Positions 35,555 to 48,562 of a DNA stretch of 64,000 nucleotides are shown here, one piece after another (within the stretch, counting starts at the first letter, position 1; each line of letters starts with the position of its first letter). The notes beneath the pieces were generated by a model. That model was not told where the DNA came from and did no database searches. It worked only from the letters and a program-made list of their open reading frames with translations. The position numbers and the translations under genes were made by a program. The stretch covers positions 17,097,063 through 17,161,062 of the forward strand of contig CM037472.1 of NCBI GenBank assembly GCA_021014325.1, written 5' to 3'. The DNA is from Plazaster borealis (lineage: Eukaryota > Echinodermata > Asteroidea > Forcipulatida > Labidiasteridae).

Positions 35555-37100
35555 TGTTCAAGGTACAGCAATACTGTAAAAGTGACCGGTATGTTTAATA
35601 AGATGTAATGACATTTACATCATTCTTGGCTTATATTTTAATTGTAAGCCAGACGTTTGTGTCGGTTTGGTTCCTGTTTGTGCCGTGCATGGCTATCATT
35701 GGATATAATGATATAGTATCATGATAGTTTGACATTTGTGTATGTTCTCAATTGTGTAATAGATATTATACAATAACACATTTTGTGGCTTATTTATACA
35801 GCTGTCGGGAGTATAGGTTTTCAAATTGAGTCGCTGATAATAGCTCGTTATACTTAACCTATTCGATCCCAAAATGGAAAGTGGGTTAATTAATTGCTGT
35901 GTTATATTGAAACAACCTCAAGACTGTGCATTTGATACGGTACTATTTAACGCCGTAAGACTTAAATATCAATAACGAATCCTCAATTTCCTGTGCTGAG
36001 AGGCAATAATATTTCAGGACTGTTAAACCTCCAGATGGGAGCTTAAGATAAAGGAAAAATGGAACATGAGGATCAACCAGTCAAAATGAAATCTCCATTT
36101 TGACTGCCGCCAAACTGTAGGTGTGATGAAAACAAACGTATCATCTCCCACGTGAGAATGTGATGTTGTGTTTATCTGACCTCGTTTCCAACTCGTTAAA
36201 TGCAAGGTGTTACAGACATGTCATCAGCTCGACTCTCTTGCCTCCGCTATGCGATACGGTTTTTAAAGCCGTGCCCCACACCGCAGCCATCCTAATCCAA
36301 ACAGAACCCGTCATATCAGAACGACAAATCCAGCAAAATGAGATTTTCGTCTCCCTGCCCCGTGGATGATCATCAATTTGGCAATTGCTGCTTTTTGAAA
36401 GAAGTATTAATACGGCAGGGAAGAGATGAAACTCGGTTTGGCAAGGAAGGTCATGTTACATCTGCGGCTTGACTAATGACAGAACGTGACGAGATGGACG
36501 CTTGGGGTAGACGCTTCCCCCGTAGGCCAGGCGGAACGACCACACGATGGCCGGGCCCGATGAAATTGTAACTGTAGCCCCACGTACATCACCGCGCCTG
36601 ATGACAACTCCCTTAATCCACAGACGGCTTATGTGATGCCTATTTCATCGACGTGTAAATTGTCAGAGAATTGACAAGTTGGTGTCTCGTTCAAGTTATA
36701 GCCCTGCGTTTTATCACACTTCAAGTTGCTATCAAATGATGATAGTCAAGTGGTGTATTTCACTGGGATAATGTCATATGGTTACAAGATACTGGTACTC
36801 TTCAATATTACCAAGTTTGGTTTACTGCTTCTTCTTTTTTCCTGTATCCTACAAAATTATCTGGAGCGAGACCATCAATTGCGACACACTATAAAGTCGT
36901 AAAAGGTAGAACAATACCAAATAAGTGTTTTTCGTTAAAATGTGTGTGTCAACCTTTTCGGTTTATCGGCTGGGAAGTCTTTTTTTAGATGGATAAATGA
37001 TGCAGGGGATATCATGGTCAGTCCATTATTCACACAGCAGCCACACTGCACCGCTGTATCATAAGGCTTTGTGATAGTTCTTGGCTAAAGAGAAAGGGTT
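35555..37100. other. Non-coding DNA with a GC-richer block
   Basis: 36480-36600 is notably GC- and CpG-richer (CTTCCCCCGTAGGCCAGGCG, GATGGCCGGGCCCGATG) but holds only a 26-codon open frame. It may be a regulatory element, with no specific support. Confidence 0.35.
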
Positions 37101-37559
37101 CCACTGTCCACTGTCCACTGTCCACTATGGAGAAAAGGGTTCCACTGTCCACTGTCCACTATGGAGAAAGGGCTCCACTGTCCACTGTCCACTGTCCACT
37201 GTCCACTATGGAGAAAGGGCTCCACTGTCCACTGTCCACTGTCCACTGTCCACTGTCCACTGTCCACTGTCCACTGTCCACTGTCCACTGTCCACTGTCC
37301 ACTGTCCACTGTCCACTGTCCACTGTCCACTGTCCACTGTCCACTGTCCACTGTCCACTGTCCACTGTCCACTGTCCACTGTCCACTGTCCACTGTCCAC
37401 TGTCCACTGTCCACTGTCCACTGTCCACTATGGAGAAAGGGCTCCACTGTCCACTGTCCACTGTCCACTATGGAGAAAGGGCTCCACTGTCCACTGTCCA
37501 CTGTCCACTGTCCACTGTCCACTCTCCACTCTCCACTCTCCACTGTCTACTGTCCACTG
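37101..37559. repeat. Heptanucleotide array (GTCCACT)n with a higher-order spacer
   Basis: About 460 bp of the 7-mer GTCCACT. It is interrupted five times by ATGGAGAAAGGGCTCCACTG or a close variant (at about 37126, 37161, 37207, 37429 and 37472). A central block of about 30 uninterrupted units spans about 37220-37428. The right end drifts to CTCCACT. Neither strand of the unit contains a stop in any frame and 7 is not a multiple of 3. All six frames are therefore open, giving STVHCPL repeats on plus and SGQWTVD repeats on minus. These are artefacts of the repeat. Confidence 0.97.
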
Positions 37560-39078
37560 ACTCACTCAAACGGCGCGAAGATCTAAACACTTGAGGGCGC
37601 TGTACTGACTGTATGGTTTGACAGTGATGTCGTAGTGGTTTTCAAACATAGAAGTAGACCATCAATACTGTTGGTGGACAGGCTCTGCGTGTTTATATCA
37701 TAAAAGATTACCATTACCAAGATTGTTCGCTAATTAGTGATCAAAGGAGACCTTGTCTGAACCCAATCCTATGTTGAGAAGTTAAAAGATAATTGCAATA
37801 CAACTCGGTTTCTTTGATTGAAATTTAAGTGACGTCAATAGTGTAAGTAGTCTCAGTCCTACCTGCTGGGTGATGTGAACCTAACCTTAAAGCAACGCTT
37901 CCCACGGTGATTGTGTTTCTAATAAAATGCTGTCAGAATTCTCCAAGATGAACATCCCTAACTCGTTGCCAAGTAGGTCAACATCTCTTTGGCCCATTAC
38001 TTAAAAGCTACTGGAACGAGAAGGGTCCGCCGTACTGGGACAGGCACATGGCCTACATCGCTGAGTGTTGTTGTATCAGTATCAGTGTCTCGTACGCAGC
38101 TGTTGACATAACCATGCTCGACGGCAATTAAGGCCAATGGTGGGCGCTTGACATTATTTCCAAAGCTAACACCAAGAGGAACAAGAAAGTTTCCTTTCGT
38201 TTTCTCTACCTCCCCATCATCCCTGGCTGTCTGCCAATGTCTCCTGTGCATTTTAGGGTGTCTTTAATGTGTTCGATTTTCCCCCGGGAAAGCACAAGGA
38301 GGGATTTATATTCGACCTCTATATACGGAGCTCCAGCAGTGCCCATCCAATCTATGAAAACAAAAAATATGAGTGACTGTATTATTGTAACTCTACAGGG
38401 TCCTAGCAGTGCTATGTAACGTATCGAAAACACAATGAGTGACTTCGTAAAAATGAAAAGTCGTGATGATTCCTGAATTGTAAGCATGCGTTGTGGAATT
38501 ACTTTTTTAGATCGCGTTTTAAGTGACTGGTTTTAAAATGACTTATTTTAGAGCTTGTGTACTAAACATTAACATATTGAGACAATGTAACGGTACCATA
38601 TTGTAGCTGATGACGTATTTAACTCCGTCATTAAGGTATACATTTAAATGTGTACTATATGTGACAATTCAAAGGCATGACCCCAGTTTGACCTTCCTCC
38701 TGTTCCAAACAGGAGGTGCACATGGTCTATATAGCCAATTATAATATCAGGTATGGTTTCTTCACCGAAACCCTAGTGTGTTTGTTTATGAAACAAACAC
38801 GATTTCTAGTATGAAATCGCTTCCCCTTTGTTCATGTCAATGTATGTGATTAAGACAAAAAAATATTGAGACACAGTTTATTAATAGTTTATCTCCAGTG
38901 GTCCCATGTACTTTTAGAGCCAGTTGGGTTTTCAGTGATATCGTGCTGCTTCGCTGTTTTTGTTGGACTGGTTTGCGTCAACCTTTCCAACTTGTTGGTT
39001 TGTTGTCAACAGTTATTCCATTTACCGCGCTTGCCGGATGAAACATGGGTGACGGTGATTAGATATGTTATACCCATG
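37560..39078. other. Non-coding DNA, nothing firmly recognised
   Basis: Two overlapping minus-strand open frames (37997-38251 and 38206-38487) follow a TTTTGTTTTCATAG-type acceptor and read protein-like (KGNFLVPLGVSFGNNVKRPP). They are in different frames and match nothing I know. Confidence 0.3.
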
Positions 39079-39172
39079 ATATGCCATACCACCCACAAAA
39101 CACTCCTTACAAAAAGGACTCCCATATATGCCATACCACCCACAAAACACTCCTTACAGAAAGGACCCCCAT
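39079..39172. repeat. Two-copy 47-bp tandem duplication
   Basis: ATATGCCATACCACCCACAA and the rest of a 47-bp unit occur at 39079-39125 and again at 39126-39172 with a few substitutions. Confidence 0.9.
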
Positions 39173-40467
39173 GTTTACCTCACATTGGTCCTCTCACCAG
39201 AACCCCCCTTCCTGTGTGAGTGAGGCCTAGCCAAGAGTAGACGTTCGCCCTTCTGAAAGGAAAGTGATTCAAAATTGTCGATGTAGTCCCATCCCCTGAG
39301 GCATCCTTCCAAATCTCTAGGTCATGTTAAAATCTGCATTCAACGCCACGCTCAAAATGCTGAATTCGTGTAAAGACCTGTAGGGACCGTGTTAATAAAT
39401 GCACTGCGAAGCCTCCGTGATTAAATTAGGCGACGACCTCTGTTTACTTCCCAACGAAACAAAAACGTCAGATGGTGTAGCGTTATTAAGGAAGTTATTA
39501 ATTTAAACGGGAGCTTGTTTTGTACGTGCCCCGTGTTTACACGCAGCACGCATTCCATGTCCGTAGACAATAGAAAACAAGCACTTATTCAAATTCAGTT
39601 TAGCCTACCTCCTTGTCAGTTTAGTCATGGAGGTAGAATTGTTTAGTCGAACACAAACTCCAACCTTATTAGGTGCAAAACTGGAGTGGACATTCTTGGT
39701 TTTATCGGCAGGGGAAAAAAAACTGGGCCTCGGAAAGCCCCTGGCGATTTAAACTTGCCTTTACTAATTAAATCGTACGTGTGGTATAAAAAGGGAAATG
39801 CGTAGGGGGAGGTACATCGATAAAAATTGACCACTGTGAGGTCTACATATTAATTTGTATAACTGTGTATACGAAAATAATGTTTACGCTTATGGGTGTA
39901 TAGGATTACCCTTTATTATGCACGCTCATGTGACTCGTTGTTTAATGAGTGTGTATGGTTGTGTATTGAATAATATGCATTATGAGAAGCATCGATTTAA
40001 AAACCAAGACCTTCAGAAATATGGATGGAGCTGCCAAAATATAGCCTGCTTGGTGATGTCAAATTTACCCGAATGACAGTTTCAATGTCTAAGCCTTTAG
40101 ACCCTTTTTTCAGGCCGTGACCATAATTTTTATCAGGCTCCTAGGGTACCTTATGATATAGTGAAAGCGGTAAACTGTCACGTCTTTAAAAAGAACCTGT
40201 CAATTTTTGTTCTTAATCTTGGTTTCCCATTCAGTTGAATGAAAATACATAAAATGGTTACACCATGATAAATGTCTTGATATAACAACTTGCCACACTC
40301 CTTTAGAACTGCTCCAAACGAGAACACTTTCAAAACTCTGCTAAAAAATGTACCTGTTTAATTACCCTTTTGTTTTTCCTTTTCCCCTTCTTTTTGTAAA
40401 TCGCTTCCGGGCTTATGTGCGATGCGCTTTATTAGAAGTTTTTGTTTTTACAAAACAAACAATTCAG
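39173..40467. other. Non-coding DNA, nothing recognised
   Basis: No supported feature. It is possibly intronic to the candidate gene beginning with the exon at 40468. Confidence 0.3.
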
Positions 40468-40554
40468 ATCGTTGATTATACACACAGAGTCTTTATCGTG
40501 GTGATATACAGACTGTCGCAAGACGAAACTTTTGAAGGCCTCGTTCAGTCCAAG
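40468..40554 (+). CDS. Candidate internal exon 1 of a plus-strand gene
   Basis: An 87-nt open stretch (29 codons, phase 0 to phase 0) between acceptor ACAAACAATTCAG (to 40467) and donor GTAACT (40555). It encodes IVDYTHRVFIVVIYRLSQ followed by DETFEGLVQSK, alternating hydrophobic residues that suggest beta-strands. Its outgoing phase matches the next candidate at 43877. In the PA14-module hypothesis it would be an early strand, but the sequence alone does not show that. Beyond the donor the frame continues only briefly and loses its character. Confidence 0.4.
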
Positions 40555-40999
40555 GTAACTGAAGCAAGAACTCCGTCCTTGAAATTCTACCTCAGTCAAT
40601 GTAATTATCATAATTTTGACAAAAGGTAAAAAGCCATTACGATTTTGCATTGCACAGAAACCCTGATCAATACTGTAAAACGTAATCTGACATTCTGTTT
40701 AAAAGTAATTTTGAGCTTGAAGTAGCAATTGTGCAGAAACTCAGCAAGGCTGCGGCAAAATTGCATTGGTGGATTGTATTGCTTCATCACTAAAAAGGGA
40801 CCGTGGTTGTGGTTTGTTTATGAATAACCAGTTTGCTAACTATCAGTGGCATGTACATGTGTATGTGCTTTTCTTGTAGATCTTTGAGCCTTGCAAAGTT
40901 GTACTTGAACGTTTTGTATTTTAAACAAAATCAAGACCGTATGCGCTGGTATTCACTGCGCGATGACCTCGGGAAAATGAATGATAATGCCTGATTGAA
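40555..40999. other. Non-coding DNA, nothing recognised
   Basis: Probably intron if the flanking exon is real. Confidence 0.3.
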
Positions 41000-41165
41000 A
41001 AGGTAAGTTTTGAGATGTGATCGGAAGGAAGCGATGTTAGGTTGTGTTCTAAGAGTCATTGGCAAATTGTTCCATAGCTAGGTGGGGGCTGAAACTGAAA
41101 ACTTTCATCCTGATGGCAGATAGAACCATGTTGTGGTAATGCGACGGTCTGCTTGTTAATGAGAA
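41000..41165. repeat. Interspersed repeat fragment
   Basis: 'aaggtaagttttgagatgtg', 'ggaaggaagcgatgttagg' and 'ttgttccatagctaggtggg' resemble a dispersed repeat frequent in marine invertebrates (a block reading 'ttttgag...gaaggaggcgat...ttccacag.tgggtgct'). The family is unnamed and the recognition is from memory only. Confidence 0.4.
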
Positions 41166-42175
41166 ATTTGAGAAAACCTTGAATTGGTAACGCTGTATTG
41201 TCGTATGAGAAGCAGTTCGTTGGATGTTGCATTATTTAAAACTGCGGTCTCTATCATTTTGCAAATGTAGGACGTATTTTGCAAATGTAGGGCGTATCAA
41301 AACCTTTGGAAATCGACCAAGTTAAATCGAAGTATAAGGTTTAAAGTATCTTTAGAAATACAATAATGAGCTTGGATCGTTGCTAAAATTATTTCCGTTT
41401 TGTGGGGGTGTTATATTCGACGAAACGGTCTTCGGATAGATAATTGGAGATTTCATTTCAGGACTGCTTTAAATTCGTATCGCCGTCAGCGTCGATTGTC
41501 TATTCGACCACTTTGGAATTATGACATCATGGAAGGTTGTGTATATACTCGTCATCGATGTAGTTAATGCCTTCGGAATCTAACACTGCAGTTTGCGGGG
41601 CAATTCGTATGTGGGATCTCCAGAGATCAGGAACTCAATTTACAGGAATTATTTTAAGTCTGGTGACGTTTCCATCAAATTCCGCCCGTAAGATGTCGCA
41701 TGAGAATGCACCCTCTTCCGAGATTACTAATGGTAGGTGCTCTGTCCCTTCAATTCAGACTAATTAAGATTCCATCTTGTGCCATTACTCCCTCTGAGAG
41801 CACTTATCTATCTGTCAATTACAAACGATGTCCTTGCCGCCAAACAACGGCCTGAAACATTTAAATCACGGCCACATTAAAGAAAAAAATGGGTCCATGC
41901 TTAAATGTGATCCGACTTTATCTCCCACTTTAAAAGGGAAGTCTAACAAATTACCCTATAAATTAGCGTTATGACCTTCGCATTTTATTGTGAGACGACA
42001 ATTTTCCGCATTTACGCTCATCCTCAAAGGTGTAATACCGTATCTGTTGCAATCATTCTCCTGCCCCATTGATTTATGACTTTATTTTTGAAATTGCAGT
42101 AAATTTCTGACGATGTTTACGGAGAAAGGGGTGAGGAGGAGGAGGAGGAGGGGGATTTATAGGGATGATGATAAT
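41166..42175. other. Non-coding DNA with short simple repeats
   Basis: A 17-bp near-duplication (GCAAATGTAGGACGTAT) lies at 41264/41282 and a GAGGAG run at 42132-42150. Nothing else was seen. Confidence 0.4.
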
Positions 42176-42320
42176 AAGAATAATAATAAAGAGACATTTA
42201 TAAAGCGTAAACAGTTGCAGATCGGCTCCGCCTCAAGGCGCTGAATACAAGCAAATGGATTCAACAAAATAAATTGCCCCTACATGATGGTGATACAAAG
42301 TACAATGGGCAAACTTAAAG
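42176..42320. repeat. Interspersed-repeat fragment beginning with (AAT)n
   Basis: 'aataagaataataataaaga' leads into 'catttataaagcgtaaacag', then 'cggctccgcctcaaggcgctg'. This has the same architecture as 4314-4520. Confidence 0.45.
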
Positions 42321-43876
42321 AGGAGTAGGCCGGCAACATACTCGGAAGCCTTCCTGCGTGACTGTACTTTACACTTGGGTTCAATATTTAACACGGTATA
42401 GATTATTGTTTGGGCGGAGTCGCATCTGGTACATTTTTGTTGTATTGTAAATAATGATAAATCATGAACAGCCACAAAACCAACACAGACATTGTATAGT
42501 CATCGGCAGCCGAAATTGATTATATACACTGGAAATCAATGAGGCTTCAAACAGTTTTACATTTTACATTTATTAAACACAACATTTTTTATTGATGAGA
42601 AAGCTTCCTGGGGATACCGAGCAGTATGCGTAAAAATGCCGGAGGTGTTGTCACCCCCCCCCCGAAAATGTTCCCTTTGTTCAATGTTCAAAACTGAACA
42701 CATTTGTAATGTCTCCTCTTCAAGAACAGATAATGAGCCAGTGCGTGTGATTGGACATCTGTTTAATGCGTTCTTCTTCTATATTTTCTCTGCCCTTTGT
42801 TTCAAAGAGAGAAGGCATACTCAAGCAGTTTTTTTGCAGACATTATTACCGCTACAGTTAAAAACAATGTACATAGGCCCTAAACAAAAATAGCAGTCAA
42901 TTTTTAACTAGTATCCAGTATGTTCATAACCATTCTATGGGTATAATTTATTCAGCCTCCGTTCCTGGCATCATCGGTGTTCACCTGATAACATTTTTGT
43001 AGATTGCTGGAATTTAATTAAGCGTGTAAATAAACGTCATCCTCTCCAACACGTTGACCGCCACTTGTCTCTCATCGCGGCGAAACGCTGGACCAATGAC
43101 CAAGTGATGGTCCGAAGTGGCCTTTAGTCAAACCACACACGTAAACAAAAATAACAAGTATAGCGTTCGTCACCGTCACTACGAACGTCAGCACCCTAGC
43201 GGCTCCTGAAGGCGTGGGAGAGGTGCAGCCATGCCTCGGTTGGCAGCGAGGATGGACTCGGCTGTGGAGCACACCAATTATCGCGGTCAAGGAGTGTGAC
43301 TGCTCATGATACAAATCAAAGACAATCATCAGGTTTTACTCTGTCTATAGGACAGACAGGGAAAAAAATACCAGCTGAAAAAAACAGGAATCGGAAACAT
43401 GGGAGCTCACCAAACATAAGTGAATTGGGGTAATACGAATGATGTGACGCATACTTTCCTTTTTTTGTTTTCCACATTACGTAGATTTTAGTTTCTCTCA
43501 TGCGAGGATGCAGAATTAATCGAGGTCATGCCTAGATCCGTAAAGTGCACCTGTACTTTCATAATTAATTAGCAATTCAGAAAGAATATATCGGTAGCCT
43601 ACTGCTGGATATATCTCTACTGCTGTGGTACCGGTATACTTTTGAAATCATTAGAATGGAACCATTCTCAAGTGCATAAGTTGAAATATTTTGATGGTTC
43701 TTAATTTATTTTATTTTTTTTAAAGTGGTATCAATGAGTCTGTGCATTTCATTTGTTAATGAAAAAAAAATCGTTTCCGGAGTTTTGTGTTTCATAGATT
43801 GTTGCTGCTCTTTTTCGATGCCATCTCCAATAATTGTTTATTTGTTCTTGACCGAACTTTATATAAATCAATTCAG
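42321..43876. other. Non-coding DNA, nothing recognised
   Basis: A C-run lies at 42653-42663 and TACCGGTA at 43629-43636. A GC-richer block at 43060-43310 is open on the minus strand (85 codons) but shows no known motif. Confidence 0.35.
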
Positions 43877-43922
43877 GTGGCGACTCTTGAAGGAGATGGC
43901 GACTTTGGAATAACTTTCACAG
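43877..43922 (+). CDS. Candidate internal exon 2 of the plus-strand gene
   Basis: A 46-nt exon candidate between acceptor ATAAATCAATTCAG (to 43876) and donor GTAATG (43923), phase 0 in and phase 1 out. It encodes VATLEGDGDFGITFT. The pattern 'DGDF.I.F' resembles the strand in PA14 modules that reads 'G.Y.F.I.SDD'. The residues after it in a PA14 module should be an acidic 'DD', and I found no exon that clearly supplies them. The exon is very short, so statistical support is weak. Confidence 0.33.
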
Positions 43923-45837
43923 GTAATGACAGAGTAGTGTTGCGGAGAACTCCCGTGAGAATCATCGTCCAAACACGCTGCTTGGCCGGGGTGCCTAGCT
44001 TGTTCCGTCGCCATCACTCGAGCGTCCCTCCTCAAGCCCGTCGTTCACACTGCCAAGGAAACACGCTCAATTTGTAAAACCGGGCACTCACCAAGCCATG
44101 AGCACGTTGCACGTTTAAAAAAAAATACAGCCTCGGAGTGATATTAACGGCCGTGCGGTTTGGCTTTCGGTAAAAAGGCCCATCCGCGGAAACAAAAATA
44201 AAACAGCGAATGAGAGCGGCGAGATAGCGTGGTTCGAGCGAGTGGCGTGTTTCCTCTCGAATGGTGTACCAGTATCTCTGCGTAAGGGCTACCGGCACCA
44301 CTTTCTGTCATTGGTAAACCTCAAAAACTAGGTGTAAGGGGGGGGGGCTTACTTGAGTCACAGAAGGAAAACAAGTATTCACCAAAAAAACGCCAATTGA
44401 AACCTCTATTCAATTATCAACAATTAATAAAAACTAATTGTTTTACAATACTGTATGGTTTAAATTAAATAACACTTACCTTAATTACAATTTTCAGTTG
44501 CATTCTAGCACAAACAGTTGCACTTACTTCTATCAAGAAAACTTTTCTATCAAGAAAACAATTTCTCTGTATAAAATATGAACAGCCGTGATACAGCCTG
44601 TAATTTGCCTTGTCATAAAGCTGCATCCCTTGCCCTCAAGCGTCTTGAAGTAAAATTGCCCTCGTATAGGTTTGACCTCCAGAACATAATGACCTAAGTG
44701 CAGTACACTATGAAATCCAAAGTCGATAAATGTTATTAAAAAAATACAATTAAGCCTTAGTCCTTTACATGCATCGAACAGAACACAAACACCTGATACT
44801 GTAAATCAATCGCGCCGGGAAAAAAGAACTTGTCATGAATAATTAATTCGGTTTACTTAAAGATTAAATTCACGGTTTTATTGTGGTTAAGGCTGACTTT
44901 TTGTAAGCCCTTCGAGCTATTTCAGGAAACATAAGAAATACATGTGTATGTAAACTTAAGACAGTATTTCAGTGTCATGCCGGTACGCCATATAATATCA
45001 TGTAAGGTGATAATTTAATAAAAACAATAATGTATGCAACTTTATTCTCCCTTTTCTTTGCACCGGAAAATGTATCCCTGCTTAGGAAATGAAAGATGTT
45101 GAAGTTCAATTAAAGTTATATAAACAATAATGATCATGACAGGCCTCGCTTTATACTGATGCAGTGTGCCCTGCCCACACAGTAAGCTCGACAAATTGAA
45201 ATGGTGCTTGATCTGTCAAATCTGACAGCAGGTTTATATTATAGAACGGGCGACTCAATAAAGTCATATCAAGCAAACGTGTAAACAGCTTAAATCAGCT
45301 CGTTGGAAGTGGCCCTTAAATCGTATAGCATTCACGCTTGAAAGTGGTTCATTCCGCGCGCTCAATCCCCGTCACTTAAAAACACAACAAAATTCAGATA
45401 TATGACCTGAATTGCTTCCATACAGCGGTGCAAAAAGTGCAAACAAATTTCCAATAAAGTGTCTGGATTTTTTTCCGGACGAAACAATCAAATACATCAA
45501 CCCGTACCTTTTGTATAGATGAGTTACTCGACGTAGGCCTGAGCTTACAAGAGCAACATTGTGGGACTATGTATAGGTAGGAACTGTACTTTGTGGGGGG
45601 TTTTGGAGATTGTGGGGCTTAGCCCACAATGTTTAAAACAGAAAAGATTAAAGAAAAGGGATCATAGTCACAACCTGTGGAAACCCCACTATGTCGCTCT
45701 CGTAAAGATGTCTGCGTGTAAAGCTTCAGTATTCAATGTGTGATTAATATGATAAAGTTGTTTTTTTAATGGCCATGCATGAGACACCGTTGTAACTGTT
45801 GAATAATTCACTGTATTTTACGGTATTGACTTGGACG
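43923..45837. other. Non-coding DNA, nothing recognised
   Basis: 43920-44300 is GC-richer, with overlapping open frames on both strands and no known motif. A G-run lies at 44339-44347. Confidence 0.35.
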
Positions 45838-46080
45838 TACACTCTAAACAAACTACCGGGTCAGAATTGAACCGGATTCGGGTCCCGTAGGGCTGACCCA
45901 TTTCTTGGTCAGTATGACCGGGAATCTGTGTCAAAACCACCCAGAAATGGGTCAAACTGACGCAGAATCCGCGTAAAAATCCCCCTCTTTTGTACCAGTT
46001 TCCGGCTCAAACCTGACCCAGAAATGGGTCAGGCCCCACGGAATCCGGGTCAATTCTGACTCGGGAGTTTTTAGAGTGTA
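45838..46080. mobile_element. TA-flanked GGGTC-rich MITE, most intact copy 3
   Basis: A 243-bp element beginning TACACTCTAA (45838) and ending TTAGAGTGTA (46071-46080), a perfect 10-bp inverted terminus including the TA. The inside carries several GGGTC/GACCC blocks in both orientations (for example 'ccagaaatgggtca' twice). It defines the ends of the family. Confidence 0.9.
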
Positions 46081-48010
46081 ATGATCAAACTTCCGCCGAG
46101 CTATACTTGGTATTCTTCACTTTTATCAAAGTGAAAAGCCTAAACCAAGACTTTTTAAAGCGTCTAGAACCTGACTTTTTTTATTTTCTTCTTTCCTTTT
46201 TGAAAACCCAACTGAGATTCTGTATTGTAGACGATTATCCCGATTGTTCTATGCACCTACCCAACTGAGATGCCTGATTTGTCTTTCTGAAAGTCGTCCT
46301 TATAGGGTCGCTTTATGATTGGCTCTCGAGGAAGTCGCATTGAAACTATCGACTTTACCGGATGTTTTAACTCAAGAGGCTGTATCGTCGTAGTGATACC
46401 CCCTCCAGCGTACAATGCTAACCAGCTCACTACGTTCTATCACCATTGATCGTGCTCAGGATGCTCCACACAAAAAAAATTGTTTTGAGTCAAATCCTTC
46501 CATGATATATATTATTTTCAATTCCTTGCATGTGCCTATTTCATCCCCCAGTGTGGAGTATAAAACGATGCCGCCCATGCGTTTATTTGCCAATTACGTG
46601 TAGAGCCGGCTCCTCCCTTTGCCTCGTCGATACTTTCTGTGGGGAGCCATGAAAAAACCCGCCGTCCTCACGGATGGTTGAGAGCTCCGGCTGTCATCCT
46701 CCTGAAAACTGACAACGTCATACCGAACACCTCCGTTGCGCTGCGATTATTAGGCTAAGTGAACTGCTGTGCCCCAGATAACATTTGAACGTCCCCATAG
46801 AAAAAGCCTGAACGCGTTTAACTGCAGCGTGAATGATCAACTAAGAGCTCATCAAAGCAGTGACGCTAGCAGGAATGGAACTCTCCCTTTATTCTGTCTC
46901 CCTGATGTTGGCACGCTGGACTCGAGCTAATATGTGTACAATGAAAATTTTGGCGGGAGAAATTTGTACGAACTTCCTGTACGAAGCTTGAAGGACGACA
47001 GATGAAGAAATGTGACCATCCTCTTATTGTAGACTGGATAGAGAAGACACCATCTTTTTTTTGTCTTCGCATGATTGCGTCTTTAAAGAATTGAAAACCT
47101 TCTGTTACGTCCTGCCATTTTGAAATAACCAAAGTTTAATGGTTAAAACCTTCAATCCTTTACTACCTTGGGAATCATAAAGTTTGACTAAGTCGTTTTA
47201 TCCAAGGTTTGGTGTATTGACTTGTTTTATTGTCCTTATTATTTTGTTTAAAGCAAGAAGTAAAACCCTTAGTTATATACAAAATCTTTGCAAAAATCGC
47301 AGTGAACCATCTTGTTTTTCGAGCGTGCAATTCCAAAGTGACTGATGAAGCGGAAACGGTCTCATCCTACATTTGCTACGGCAATCTTCAATCGTAATTC
47401 TATTGCATAAAGGCCTCGATGAAGATGGCCAGGAATTTCGCAAAACATTTCCGGTCGGCCTTTTCACTCAAAAGATGAACCTTTATTTGACAGTACATGT
47501 AAAGCAGAACTTGTCTGAATCGAAACACTCTCACTGTACACACCGTGAACTCTTTACATAACCCAGTTCGTTAATAGTTGCACAAAATGACCTAATTTTC
47601 TCAGCACACAATGTTCTGAACTGTATTTCGGATAACTGATCGTGAATAAATATGTAATTTGGAAACTGCTTTACTGGAGGCGAGTTTACTCGTACACATT
47701 ACTATATCTCATTATGGTGTATGTTTATACAGGAGAAACTGATGGTTGTCAAAACGAAACAAGGTATATGGTGTGATATTATGCAAATATTGGATGCATA
47801 TGGGTGCATTGTCGCAGAATATAATGGAAAGTCGTCCACCCCACACTCTGAAAATTCAACAACAACAGTTCTGAACAATATGGACGACTCCATGTAGACA
47901 CCAATCCTGTCCACCGTGACACGACCTTGCCTCGTGCCGACAAACGGGCGGGGAGGTATTATTTGGGAAACGACGCTGCGAAGCGTCCTATAGTTATCCA
48001 TATAGAACTC
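46081..48010. other. Non-coding DNA, nothing recognised
   Basis: Open frames at 46866-47132, 47373-47561 and 47702-48001 have no recognisable domains or paired splice sites. Confidence 0.35.
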
Positions 48011-48562
48011 CTATATTAAATTTTGGGGCAGTATACATGACAAAATTAAGGATAACACGTGACGTGTGTTCCACAAATCAAATAACAAGGATCTGTGTGT
48101 GCGGTATATAATGAGTCTTATACACGGTATAGGGTTTATCCTAAACTGTTGTCTCAATTTTAATTTCAATACAACAGGAATTCCGAAAAATGTTGGTTTA
48201 CTCTCTCGTTCTCTAGATCTTCCATGTGCATTTTTATACCAATACAACCGACAAATAGGCGGACTATTCGGACAAGTATTTAGCCGCGTGTTTGTTAGGG
48301 AGTTGGGTGTGTTTGCCTTGTTGTTTTGGGTTTTGTTTGGTGTTGCTTTTCTCTTGAAACTAAAGTTTTTGGTAGCACAATATAATAATGTCTGTAATGA
48401 GTTGTGGTACCACAACGAACCGATGATTTTAGATGTTTTTTCGGCACTGGCGTGCCTTGTAAGTAAACAGTGACGTGCTATTGATATATGCAGCCCTTTC
48501 CACCTCCTCCTTACGTATAAGCCCCATAATATCACCCACCCCTGAGCGCATGTGTCCTTCAA
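48011..48562 (-). other. Longest non-repetitive open frame, probably chance
   Basis: A minus-strand open frame of 183 codons, with a 135-codon plus-strand frame (48066-48473) opposite it. Neither shows a domain, signal peptide or conserved pattern. The plus frame has a hydrophobic stretch (ALLFWVLFGVAFLL). Simultaneous openness on both strands usually reflects composition rather than coding. Confidence 0.15.

Noticed and set aside
35332..35608. Open frames made of repeated YLFI
   Set aside because: They are translations of the TTTA microsatellite.
37081..37594. Several 70-159-codon open frames on both strands
   Set aside because: They are translations of the stop-free GTCCACT heptamer array.
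39013..39048. 36-nt microexon before a GTGACG
   Set aside because: It is too short to separate from chance and has no supporting motif.
48011..48562. 183-codon open frame as a gene
   Set aside because: It has no domain, and the opposite strand is open over the same stretch; chance is likely.
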